A stretch of 64,000 bases of DNA from Puffinus mauretanicus. Taxonomy: Eukaryota; Chordata; Aves; Procellariiformes; Procellariidae. A model generated the notes under the pieces. It ran no database searches, had not been told where the DNA came from, and saw nothing but the letters and a program-made list of their open reading frames with translations. Positions 51,362 through 62,199 of this stretch are shown here, piece by piece. The position numbers and the translations under genes were made by a program. The DNA is taken from positions 620,001-684,000 of the forward strand of contig JAJKFH010000157.1 in assembly GCA_023333565.1 (NCBI GenBank). The letters are read 5' to 3'. Every line of letters begins with the position of its first letter. Positions within the stretch are counted from its first letter, which is position 1.

Positions 51362-52655
51362 TACATGAACAGGTGATGCAGCCACTAATTCTGGAAATCA
51401 TTTCCAGACACATGAAGGACAAGAAGGTGATCAGGAGCAGTCAGCATGGATTTATGAACAGGTCCAACCTCATAGCCTTCTACAATGAGGTGACTGTCTT
51501 GGTGGGTTAGAGAAGAGCAATGAAAGTTATTTGTCTTGACTTCAGTAAGGCTTTTGATGCTGTCTCCCATAACATCCTCGTAGACAAGCTGATGAGATAC
51601 AGGTTAGGTAAGTAGACAGTGAGGTGGACTGAAAATTGACTGAATAGCCAGGTTCAGCAGGCTGTGAGCAGTGGCACAAAGTCCAGTTGGAGGCTAGTCA
51701 CTAATGGTATACCCCACGGGTCAGTTGTGGGTCCGATAGTGTTTAACCTCTTCATTAATTATGTCAATGATGGGATCAAGTGCGCACTCAGTAAGCCTGC
51801 AGAAAACAGAAAACTGGGAGGAGTGGCTGATACATCAGACTTGGTTGTGCTGCCATTTAAAAATACCTCCCCAGGCTGGAGAAATGGGCAAACAGGAACT
51901 TCAAGGTTCAAGGAAAACGCCAAATCCTGGAGGAATAAACCCAGGCACTGATATATGCTGGTGGCCAATCAGCTGGAAAGCAGCTCTGCAGAGAAGGACT
52001 GGGTGTCCTGGTGGACAACAAGTTGAACATAAGCCAGCAATGTCTGCTTGCAGCAAAGGCAGACAATAACATATTGAGCTGCATGAGGAAGAGCATTGCT
52101 AACAGGTCGAGGGAGGTGATCCTTCCCCTCTGCTCAGTTCTATGGAGGCCACACTTGAAATGCTGGGTCTGATTCTGGGCTCCCCAGTACAAAAGAGACA
52201 TGGACATACTGGAAAGAGTCCAGCAAAGGGCCAGAAGGTGACTAAGGGACTGGAGCACCTCTGATAAAAGCAAAGGCTGAGAGAGCTGGGACTGTTCAGC
52301 CTAGAGAAAAGAAGGCTCTGAGGGATCTTGTCAATGTATATCCATACCTTATGGGGGACCAAAGAGGACAAAGCCAGGCTCTTCTCCGTGGTGCACAATG
52401 ACAGGACAAGAGGCAATGGGAACAAAGCACAGGAGGCTCCATTTGAACACAGGAAATACTTTTCTACTGTGAGCATGACCAAGCACTGGAACAGATTGCC
52501 CAGGGTGGTTGTGGAGTCTCCATCTGTGGAGACAGTCAAAACATGACCAGTCCTGGGCAACCTGCTGTGGCTCACACTGCTTGAGCAGGAGGGCTGGACT
52601 AGATAATCTCCAGAGGTACCTGTCAACCTCACCTGCTGTGTGATTCTATGATTCA
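51362..52655 (+). mobile_element. CR1 LINE, 5'-truncated and inactivated
   Basis: It covers the second half of CR1 ORF2 and the 3' UTR. Reverse transcriptase motif A (DFSKAFDAVSHNIL) starts at 51538. The motif GIPHGSVVGPIVFNLFIN follows near 51710. The catalytic FADD motif is replaced by P-A-E-N near 51798. The C-terminal half includes KLNISQQCLLAAK-like and HWNRLPRVVVESPS segments (the latter near 52487). In-frame stops (for example 51508-51510) and frameshifts break it into pieces. The 3' UTR ends with GGGCTGGACTAGATAATCTC and the octamer tail GTGATTCTATGATTC. The 177-codon minus-strand frame is antisense and not a gene. This subfamily differs from the copies at 26454 and 42643. Confidence 0.93.
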
Positions 52656-52659
52656 GTAA

Positions 52660-55010
52660 TGCTGGTTATCAAAGGAAAGAACCATTACAGAAAAGTTGGA
52701 GCTCTTTGTGCACATTTTCTTAATGTTCCACACAGCTTTGTGAAACCTGCAAGAGCTTTTGATAACACGGTGTTAAGGCATTAATAAAAGAAACCCCAGA
52801 GCTACATTTTAACTTCAGATATCAGTCTTGACCTGATCGGTCCCTAAGCTGATGAGTAGCCCAAGGAATCCCTGTGAATGACAGACAAGCCTTGCACTGA
52901 GGTTTCCTATCCTCCTTGACGGTCCATGAATTCGGAGACTGAAGGCAATCGTATCAGAAAATCGTATCACTCACTCTGCCCAGCACTGTCTTGGCTACAC
53001 CAGACCTCCACACTGGGTCCTAATATCTGCTCTGATTTCCCACCTCTCCCCTCGGCAACTAAGGGGTAAAACAGTCAACGCTTTTCATTGGAGGTGTGTA
53101 CCTCCAAACTGTGGGAGTCCAGCAGAAGGAAATAAAAGCGTCTCCTCCCACTTAGGGCATGGGCTGAGTTGTAGATAGAGCCACAGTCTGTCCTCAGAGT
53201 GCTAACATTATTTTGTGGGTTAAACCAGATACATACTGTACTCTATCCCGTAATTTTGGAAGGCCTATTGTGAGCAAACACTTGCCAGACTATTCTATGC
53301 AGCATCCTTGCCCAAGTCCTTATTTATCTTGCATATTTTAATTAAATCATTTCACTTTCATGTCAGTACTAATTCTGAAAGAGGACTCAACCAGTATTTG
53401 TTTATAAAAAGCTTGTTGTAAGCAAGGCATTCATTAAGCTTTGCCTGATAATCTACACTGTTCATTATCGCAGGGCAATTGCTATTGCTGTATCATTAAG
53501 CTTTAAATACTTTGCTCTCTTTATCTTCGTTAGTGATACATGCTTTAAATTATCACAGACGTGCTGCATTTTTCCCCTTAGCTGACACAAATGCCGTTTC
53601 AGAGGCTTCTGCTGTAATAGTAAGTATCCCAGAAAAAAAGCCTCTCTGAAGATCATTTCTTTCTTTCGAAAGCTTTTTCTCCACATACTCGTTAGCTGAG
53701 TGAACTCAAACATAAACCACAGCTATTCTCCAATCGGAAGCCACAAATCCCTGCTGTCAATAAGAATCATATACTTTCTTAACAAACCATTTACATTTAT
53801 TGATTTAAGGAATTCTCTTTATTTTGAAAACAGTCTCCATAACATATGTCAGGAATCATTTTGGAAAAGAAATGGAACAAATTGATTCTTTCCTCCTCCA
53901 CACAGTATATCCATATTTAGAAAAAGACAGGCTTCATAATATCTTTTCCAAGTGGGAAGTCCTCAACAAAATGAAAAATAAATGTGCTTTAAAGATACTA
54001 TTGAACTGTGATTTTTCTTGGAAAGCTTCTATGTTTCTTTTATTCTACTGGAACAGGAGTGAGTTTATCTGAATGACACAGATAGGTGTAAAAATTGTTT
54101 AGGAGGCTGCTCTGGCATCAAAGTTCAAAGAAGCAATGAGTGATTCAGACTGGCTGCCATCCATGGCTGCCAGACCTTGGGTCCTGACACAGCCAGTTCA
54201 CAAAGAGTCAGGATACCTGAAGTTACGCTTCCGCCTGAATATAGCCCGTTTCTCTCCTTGGTCATACCACTCCAGGTAGAGTTCCCTACACAAAGTAAAT
54301 GCATCGCATATCAACACTGTGTACACATATATCTTAGCAGAGAGAATTATAGCAATTTCCATAAAAACGCATGGGTGAAAAGGAAGGGGAAGTAACATAA
54401 TTCAAAGTTTGGCTTCTTAGACTGATCATATATTTCACATTCAGCAATCTTTAGGTAAAACCAGGAACGTCCACTGGCGTAGATACCTAGGAATGCCTTA
54501 TCATACCCTATCTGTTCTCATCATACCATATTTCACCTTTTCATATCTCAGCATGCACCTTTTCTACCTCAACACGCTGTCCATTGTAACCTTCTATTTG
54601 CTGCTGTTTTTCTTTGGGCATCTTTTACCATGAGTAGAGATTTGGAAGCAGAAATATACACAGTTTGATGAGTGCACAACAATTATTGGCTAATAGGATC
54701 CAGCCAGACAGATCAGTAATATATTCACCAACCTTGCCGCGTGTACCAGGTGAGTCTCTGCAAGCCAGCCGGCAGCATGGGGAAGCATCAGCCCCCATTG
54801 CCCTGCAGAACAGGCAGATCCTGTCACCTTCCACCTCTCTACATTTCTCTCAGGGTTTTAGACCTTTTCATGTCAGTATTCTTCTGTTGAGTCCTTGAGT
54901 TACAATTACCAGCACAACAATTTAACTTCTCTCTGTTTTTATTTTTCCTATCTTGAGTGGCTTTAGTTTATATACTTTTTGCACAACTCAACAACAATTT
55001 TTCTCAGTAA
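52660..55010. other. Noncoding DNA, no gene seen
   Basis: No supported gene. An 8-bp perfect hairpin with a 4-base loop lies at 53088-53107 and is unremarkable by chance. Confidence 0.6.
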
Positions 55011-55017
55011 AGCTGCG

Positions 55018-55112
55018 CCAAGGTCACACAGCTGTGCTTCACAAACCTGAGCCCTGGAGCACAAACAGCTGAACCTGTGGGCTGTCGGCTACACCACAGG
55101 GCTACAGGCTTA
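55018..55112 (+). repeat. MIR-like SINE relic
   Basis: CCAAGGTCACACAGCTGTGC is a near-exact MIR core phrase. It is followed by GAGCCCTGGAGC and GGCTACACCACAGGGCTAC, matching the order of the MIR tail. Confidence 0.6.
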
Positions 55113-56421
55113 TACTTTTCCTTGCTTGCTTACTGAACCAAATGCATAGCTAGGGCAAGCTGGAGATGTTTTGTTCCATACAGACATCAACCCAGCCTCC
55201 ACACAGACCAAGAGCTGATTATCCAAGAAAAAAAACCAAGCAAATCAACAAAACAAAACAAGGAAAGAAGGGCACCGTTCAGTAAATTTAACCTAATAGG
55301 CATCACAGAGTTATACTGGAAAGCTCATAAAAATAGACAGATACACAATCAATGGTATGACTCAGTAATTGCTTTATGCATGTGAACAATGTTTTCAAAA
55401 GTCCAAAACAATGTCTGCAACAGAGATGTTAGCAAGACGCAATGCTAAATTCCTCATATTCATTAAAGAATGTCATAGTGCTGGGTAATGAATTATTCTT
55501 GACACTGCTAGAGTCTTCTGTTGTCTGAAACCTTTTATCTTTGGCAGTCTAAAGTAAATGCCAGGTTGGAAACGTGTGCCTCTCAAATGTATTCTGGCAT
55601 CATCTCGCAGGACAGAAATCGGCAGCTTGTTGACAATTTTCTTAGAGCATTTCATACTGGACTAACTCTCAATACTCCATTTAGTCAAATTTCCTGCATC
55701 CAACAGCGACCTAAAGCTGAAAGTTAACAAACAAACATAAGGCATCTTGCTGATTTTGTTCCCAGATGACACGATCCCTACCCTAAAGAGGGTAGGGATT
55801 TTGATTGATTTTGTAGTAAAGGATAGGGTAAATAGGTGCAGCAGCGTGGCATTTACAATATCAGAGGTTCTCAAACTGCAATCTGTGTACAATTGGCCAC
55901 GTGGCTTTGTCCCTTCTGTCTTATTTTCCCAGCGGCTCAGCACTTTAAGGGACAGCTAAAAATAAACCTTCTAGCACTCAACAAAAAGCATCTTTTCCTA
56001 AAATTGCTTTTTCACTTGTAAAACAATTACTTGCAAGCTGAATTTGCAACAGGAAGTTCTAAGATTCGAAGTGGGAAAGGAGCGGTCTCTGGCTCTGAGT
56101 GAAACATATGGCTCACAAGGCAATCTTTGCATGATTTCATTTACCTTTAATAGCTGCTCTGAGTATGTTTCTTACCAGCTTCCTGTGAATAAAGCTGCAA
56201 ATAATTCTGTGCTTTACCATGTTGTCTCACATGGGTACCTATACTCCGCCGCAGTGCACACTACTCCAGTCAGTTTTACTATCCATCTGCATAGCCTTTT
56301 AACGGCAAGATCACAAAAAATGGATGCAACATTCGTGATGATGAGGTGCCAGATGCACATTCTCTTATTGTTTGCTGCTGCTTCATGTGACAAGCTCATT
56401 TATATGAAATGCTAGTCTACC

Positions 56422-56505
56422 TCCCTTACTCCCAGTGAGTAGAGGAGTAGTTATTCCATTGATTCCATGGGACTAATGAATGCAAACCTTTGCCTGAGAA
56501 TATGT
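56422..56505. repeat. CATTGA/TCAATGGGA-type old amniote repeat
   Basis: CCTTACTC..GTGAGTAG..TCCATTGATTCCATGGGACTAATG followed by GCAAACCTTTGCCTGAG. This is the best-preserved of five related fragments in the window. The core is near-palindromic. I recognise it from many amniote genomes but cannot give a certain family name. Confidence 0.5.
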
Positions 56506-57359
56506 ACAACTCAGTGTGAGTTAGTGGCAGGATCTGGCATGAGGAAGAAGTCAGCTGTGACTAGGGAAGGCTAGAAAACATGATGCCAATAATACATACT
56601 GAAGGGAAAAAGCAGACTTAATGGCAGGATCCTGAGGGAAACATTTCCTCTTCCTATATCCATCCACAAGTAAAGGATGCTAATTAATTTCATGGGTCTA
56701 ATGCAGTAAGGGAAGTCTCCTGGAATGGTTTTCACTTAAACAGTTTTAGCTGGGATAGGTGGACATTTGTTTCACTGCTTGATTTTCAGTTACAATTTAT
56801 TTTGTTTTAGTCACCAAAAGCATGTTCATGCCATTGTTAACTGGTTGTTTTAAGAAATTCTGCATGACTATATGTAGCATTCAGTGAAAAAGTGCTTTGA
56901 GCACATTACTATAGCTGACTCTTCATTCCTTAGCAAGATAATTACATAAAAATGCTTCACCATTCAGGAAACCGGCTATGAGTTAACTCTCCCTCTTAAA
57001 GAAAATGCTTTATTCTCATGTACATTCTTCTCTAAGATTTTATTTTGTTATTTATTTAATTCTTATGCTGGCTCTTTCTCTATTCCTGTACATGCAAAGT
57101 GTTAACAACATAAATACATCTAAATGCATACATACCTATCTAGGTACACATTAGGGAACTGTTAATATTTTTGCTTCATTTGTGTTTTATAAGGTTTTCA
57201 TGGGAAATGTTATGATAACTTTCTTGCTTGCAATTTTTCAATCAGGAGTGAAATCCTTATTGTGTATTTCTCAGCTCAGTATGAAAAGGGATTTAATGGT
57301 GTCTAAAGGTGATGTATGCACACCACTGTCCTATGGCCCGATCAATGATGCCAGTGGGA

Positions 57360-57400
57360 AAACTTCTTTCTATTGATTTTGGTGGGCTTTAAATTAGGTC
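57360..57400. repeat. Fragment of the same old amniote repeat
   Basis: TTCTATTGATTTTGGTGGGC followed by TTTAAATTAGG is a variant of CATTGACTTCAATGGGCTTTGGATCAGG. Confidence 0.35.
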
Positions 57401-59109
57401 TCTACAAAAAAAATACAAAACCCAGCAACTGTGACTTATGAATATTTTTAGTAGTAGAGTGGTCTTTGTAATTCAAGGCCTTACACTGTATATAAGTTAT
57501 GTTCAACTGTAGGTGCCAAAAGTTAGTCAGTTAAATATATACCTCAACACCCCTATGGTCTCTGTTGCCTCCATTAAGTTCAATATAAGATGCAGCTAGT
57601 GAGCACTTCGAGAGCAGAGATGTTTTTATGGAGATACTTAGTTTGCATGTAAAACAAATGTGTGCTTTGTCCCCTACATCTTTTCAACCAATGCAGATTA
57701 AGATGAAGTTGAAAGTAGATGTTGTGACCATGTTACTTATCACTTAGATATGATAAGTCATGATCACGTCTATATTAAATTTTAGTGCCCTGGAGCCCAG
57801 TGTAGAATCGTGATGGCTGCCAATTAGCTGCCTCTTGAATCTCACTTCATCCTGACATGTGCAAATACAAAAGATCTGCACTGCTGTCTGCTTCATCATA
57901 AGGGCGACAAGCTCATGCCGCCCAGACTTGGATATCACGGACACCCTTGTGACAATCTTATCACTGCGAAGAAACCTTAGGAAATCTGAGGAGTGAAAAT
58001 AATAAGATTTCTTTCTCGTTCTAAAATATTTTATAATTAATTTTGTAATAAAATAATTTTAAAGCTATATGAACCTGAAACCAGAACACACATTAACACG
58101 TGCCAAGCGACTAGGCCTGTAGTGACACAGAAGAAAGCCCACTGTGCCAGCAGAAGGAAGAGTAAAGACGTACAGCTGACAAATAAGTACAATTGTTTCT
58201 GTAACACTTTCTATTTTCAAGGTTTCTATAATTATTACTGAACTATCCTTCTTGACGCTGCAAGGTGTTAATGGCTGCTAACAAGCCTGTCTTTGAACTA
58301 CAGACAATATCAGAGACATAATTAAAGCTGTTGAGAGTGCTAGCCATTTAAGCTAAGTGGAAGAAACCACTGAACTCCTTCATGTACTAAAAGTGCTGAA
58401 ACAGTAGAAGTGACTGTTTCAACTGGCCAGACTGAAACCTGGGAGTGAACTAACTCAGGGAAAATGGGATGGCTTCCTTTTTCCCTTGATTGTAAATCCA
58501 AAGGCTGGCCAGTTGCTTCCCTCAAGATTTGGGCAGCAGAGCCAGGAAGAGAATGTCAGGAGACACTGAGATAAACACCTCGAATCACAGCCATGAAAGA
58601 AGGCAGAAGATGAACTTCTGAGAGAACAGGACTCTCCATGAAACATGTGGGCAGAAAAACCCATCTCCCATCACCTTGAAAAGAGTTGGAGGTTGAACTT
58701 GAAAAAAAGGCATTAAGTCTTCTGATAAATCCTTTTCTAACACACCAGAACAGGAAGATTGCTGGAGAGTCTGTGCCTACATTTATTCTGATAAATGAGA
58801 GAGAGGGGGGAACAAGCTCAAACACTGGACTGCTGTAGTCTCTACTGTTTAATTCCTGGCTCGTTCTTTGCCTCTGTTTTGATTTGCCTGAAAGTCCCGT
58901 CTCTGGGACCAGTTTGCCCTAGGGCCCTAAGCACGGTGGATGTAAGACAGGCGGTACCACTTGGCCTTGGAACAAGGATTCACCCACTAAGCTTCCTTTA
59001 CTTAACACAAGAAAGTAGAGGCCAGAGTGTCAACATAATGAAGGAGCACACAACGAAGAAAAATCCAGAGTAGAAAACAGTCAAGGAATTTTCTGTACCT
59101 GCATTGCAG

Positions 59110-59862
59110 TGTGAAGGAATCTGAGGCAGTTCCCATTTCATACTTCTTGTTTATCAGAAGATCTGCCTCAGACTGAGCAATTTGCTGATTGTATTAGCAA
59201 AAGAGTTTATGAAGCAAATGGATCAATTGAATAGTCACATATCATCAGTTCTAAAGGAATTTAAGGTTGAAATAGCGGAATAACTCACCACTGTATGTCA
59301 ATTCTCATTTAAAGCTGCCTTGTTATCAGAAGTCTTGGAAGGTGGCTAATGTGGCATCAATCTTAAGAAGTTACAGGGAAAACTGGGAAACTACAGACCA
59401 ATAGATCTAGCATACGCACTGAATGAATGAGTAACTATGATGAAGATGGCTTATGGATAAATATCACATGCTGAAAACCAGCAAAGTCTCTTTAACAAAG
59501 AGAAAGTACTTGTCATGACCATAAAAGCTACAGAAATTCTCTGAGGGGGGTCCTAAAGCAAGTAGACAATAGCTTACTGTGATTCCCAAAAGACGTTTAA
59601 CAAGGTCCCTCGCCAAAGGCTGTTAAGGAGCCTAGGTTGTTATAGCATAGCAGGGAAGGTCCTCACCTGTATAAACAACTGGCAAAAAGGTGGAAAACAG
59701 TGTGGGAGTAAATGGTCAGCTTTCCCAGTAGGTGAAACCATGAGCTGTGTCTTACTGGAATTTGCTCAGGTGCTTGGGCTGTTTAAAATATTCATAAGCA
59801 ATGTGGAAAAAGGGACAAAAGAACCAAGATCACTCACAATATTAGTTATTCTAGATTGACTA
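59110..59862 (+). mobile_element. Ancient CR1-type LINE relic (RT region)
   Basis: The order of reverse transcriptase phrases is preserved although every frame is broken. AGTTCTAAAGGAATTTAAGG (about 59250) is followed by GGAAGGTGGCTAATGTGGC (about 59338) and by AACTACAGACCAATAG. Then come AAGACGTTTAACAAGGTCCC and CAAAGGCTGTTAAGGAGCC (59588-59634, motif A region). Last are GTAAATGGTCAGCTTTCCC and ATATTCATAAGCAATGTGGA. It stops about where the catalytic FADD codons would be. Many in-frame stops show great age. It resembles CR1 lineages shared with turtles and crocodilians more than the younger bird copies in this window. The 5' limit is uncertain and may reach further upstream. Confidence 0.75.
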
Positions 59863-59869
59863 TGGAGAA

Positions 59870-61160
59870 TAGCAGAAGGGCCATATGGGTATATTCATAC
59901 TACTAAATAAAACAGAAACAAGCACTGTTTTCCAGCCCTGACCCAAGTGGTACAGGCTGGTAGTATCCGCATTATACAGCACTTTGCATTGGATCTCATC
60001 TGATCTTCATATAGTTACCCTAAAAAATATGAACTTGTTTTGTTTCTTTTTTTAATTTATGTTCAAAGTGAATACAAAAATGAGAAGGCAGTGTTACTCT
60101 CTGTCAGAGTGGCATTCGTCTAGCAAGAAACCGTATACTTATTGTACACCCTGCCTCTGGCTTGAAGGTAGATATGGATGTTGCAGAGTAAAAGATCTGC
60201 ATTATATATTGCTGGAAAACTATGTGGGATGGAGGGAACCAAAACTAGAGCATTCTCACCCAGCGCATGCTGTCTCCAAACCATGAATGGGCATTGTTTT
60301 GGAGAGTACTAGTTGTACTAGTTGGCAGGGATCAAAAGCATATCAGAAGACATGCTAGCAATTAAGCAGTAGCTTAACTCAGGGCTTTCATGGTCTTAGG
60401 CCCTGGCACATGGTTGCCCATTTTGTCATTTGCCAGCATGGTGCTCCCTGACACTCTCCCAGATAATGCCTTGGTACAGTTTGGGAGGGAAAGCAATAGA
60501 CCAAGGATGCTTTCTAGTCTAAAGCAGCAAACTTATGCTCTGAAGACAGTAAGGAGAAGGCCACCCTCTTTTTTTTTTTTTTTTTTTTTTTTAGAAAAAG
60601 AGCTTAGTCCTGTTTTAGTCCTATTTTCACAAGGAATGCTACTTGTCTTCAGGGAGAAGCAATCAAATTTGATCTATTATATCTTCCAGCATAAATGCTA
60701 ATCCCAGTGGCACAGTGCTGGAAAGCATTTGTGGCCCTGATTCATTTGCTAGGATAAATCCAGAAGGACTAAGTGACTAGGCAAGGAAATAGTGACATTC
60801 AATATAGGCAAATTTAAAGGGAGGATCATGGGAGGGGGAGAAGGTCCTAACTTTATGTACTGAAGAATGAGCTCTGAGCTGACTAATAATTACAGAGTTA
60901 TGAGACCCTGGTCTTATAGACCCAGGACAAACTCACCTTAGTGTTCAGTAGTAGTTGGGGGAAAGAAAAAAAAAGTGAAATTTAGGAATTATTAGAAAGG
61001 CTCATGGCAGAGTGAAAAGCACATTTAAAGTTGTGGAACAGCTTCTGTACGGGGCTGGAAAAGAGAGTATGATATGACATAAGTCTGTAAAACCACAAGT
61101 GGCAAAGGAGGATGTATAGGATAGGTAGATCTAGCTCTTCTAGTACCAAATCTACAGGTC
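59870..61160. other. Noncoding DNA, no gene seen
   Basis: No supported gene. It contains a 24-T homopolymer at 60569-60592 that creates a spurious poly-Phe frame. Confidence 0.6.
60569..60592. repeat. Poly-T tract (24 T)
   Basis: An uninterrupted run of 24 T. It might be the tail of a minus-strand retrocopy, but the adjacent sequence (60593 on) is not recognised. Confidence 0.95.
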
Positions 61161-61171
61161 ATCAGATGAAA

Positions 61172-61723
61172 CTAGCACTTGGTAACTTCAAAATAAATGA
61201 AACAAAGTGATTCTACACACACTGTGGTTTTAAACTGCCAAAACCCTTGCTCCACAGCCCTCACTGTAGACGGGTTCAGGGAGCAGCTGGGCGACTTCAC
61301 AGAAGAGAAATCTCTAAAGTAAATCTTGGCTTTGAGCCACAAATTACTGGTCGGTAGGAGAGTACACACGGAAGTATCAAATACACTTGTTCTGCTCTTA
61401 ATCTCTTTTGCAGGCCTCCGGTTTTGGCCACCATCAGAGACTGTGGCAGATGGACCTCTGGTCCGACTTGGAACAGCCGTCACTACGTTCTTGTGCTCCG
61501 ACTGCTTTTTCCTACTGTGTTCAGAGGTACAGGATTTTCCCCAGACTCTTTTCAAATAAATAGGATTGCGTTTGTATAAACACCGATGACTGATGTTTAC
61601 AATTGATTTCAGAGCATCCTGACAAAGTTTAAAATATTGACTAACGCCTTGGAGCCAAGGAATTGTACACACTTGCCTTACACATAAACACAGATATACA
61701 TATGTATGCACAAATGAACACAC
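61172..61723 (-). other. Longest open frame not explained by a repeat (183 codons), unassigned
   Basis: A 183-codon open frame from an ATG at 61723 on the minus strand. The central part (around 61330-61540) is rich in Ser, Thr, Lys and Arg and in CpG-containing codons. I recognise no domain, signal peptide or membrane segment. All three plus-strand frames are also open across 61414-61526, so the openness may reflect composition, not coding. A noncoding conserved element is equally possible. Confidence 0.2.
61414..61526 (+). other. Exon-like segment A (plus strand), unproven
   Basis: A good acceptor precedes it (TGCTCTTAATCTCTTTTGCAG ending at 61413 in essence: pyrimidine tract then CAG). A GTACAG donor follows at 61527. 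The 113-base segment retains many CpGs and is open in all three frames. Joining it to segment B gives stops in all frames soon after the junction, so a noncoding transcript is likelier than a protein exon. Confidence 0.3.
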
Positions 61724-61769
61724 ACTGTAAGCCGTGTATCTTTGCTACTGTGCAGGTCAGCCAATAAAA

Positions 61770-61855
61770 GAACCTAATACTTGCATAGACTTTCCATCAA
61801 TAGGTTTCAAAACACTTTACGGGTTTAAGTACCCCATGAACCTTTTTACAAATAT
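61770..61855 (+). repeat. MIR-like SINE relic
   Basis: TACTTGCATAGACTTTCCATCAATAGG followed by CAAAACACTTTACGGG resembles the phrase 'CATAGCACTTTCCATC..TCTCAAAGCACTTTACA' of MIR-related SINEs. Confidence 0.45.
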
Positions 61856-62044
61856 CAAAGCGGGGGTGTTTAGCTAAAGGGACTGCATTTTTATCAGAGG
61901 TAAAGCTTGAAGCCAGAGTGCCTGCCAGTGGCAATCTGATGGTTGGACAATTTTTGTCAACTGAATGTGTGTGAAGTGAATTTGAAATGTACAAATTCAG
62001 ACCCTGGCAAGAGTTTGAACTCATGTAACTGTCACCACTTCCAG

Positions 62045-62192
62045 TAAAACCTGAGCTGCTCACATTCGGCTGCCAGACCCTTTGAAGCAGCCGCTGCCAG
62101 ACGACCAGCTATCTGAGACAGCTTTCCATGCAAACACTGGATCAGAGATTTCTAAAACAACAGGATTATTCCTGAGTCTCAGCAACTTCAAG
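62045..62192 (+). other. Exon-like segment B (plus strand), unproven
   Basis: A CACTTCCAG acceptor ends at 62044 and a strong donor, AAG/GTAAGA, begins at 62193. The 148-base segment contains part of a 62-codon frame starting at 62082 with no recognised domain. It lies 518 bases downstream of segment A on the same strand. It could be an exon of a noncoding RNA or chance. Confidence 0.3.
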
Positions 62193-62199
62193 GTAAGAA

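Larger units (their letters stand above)
55140..59100. other. AT-rich noncoding DNA, no gene seen
   Basis: No supported gene; the largest frame is 123 codons (56044-56415, plus), without a domain. Two fragments of an old amniote repeat lie at 56422-56505 and 57360-57400. Confidence 0.6.

Noticed and set aside
52099..52632. 177-codon minus-strand open frame
   Set aside because: Antisense to the CR1 ORF2/3' UTR copy at 51362-52655.
53088..53107. 8-bp perfect inverted repeat with 4-base loop
   Set aside because: Expected about once by chance in a window this size; no terminator or structural RNA context.
60390..60701. 103-codon frame with a poly-Phe run
   Set aside because: It runs through a 24-T homopolymer; no domain and no splice context.
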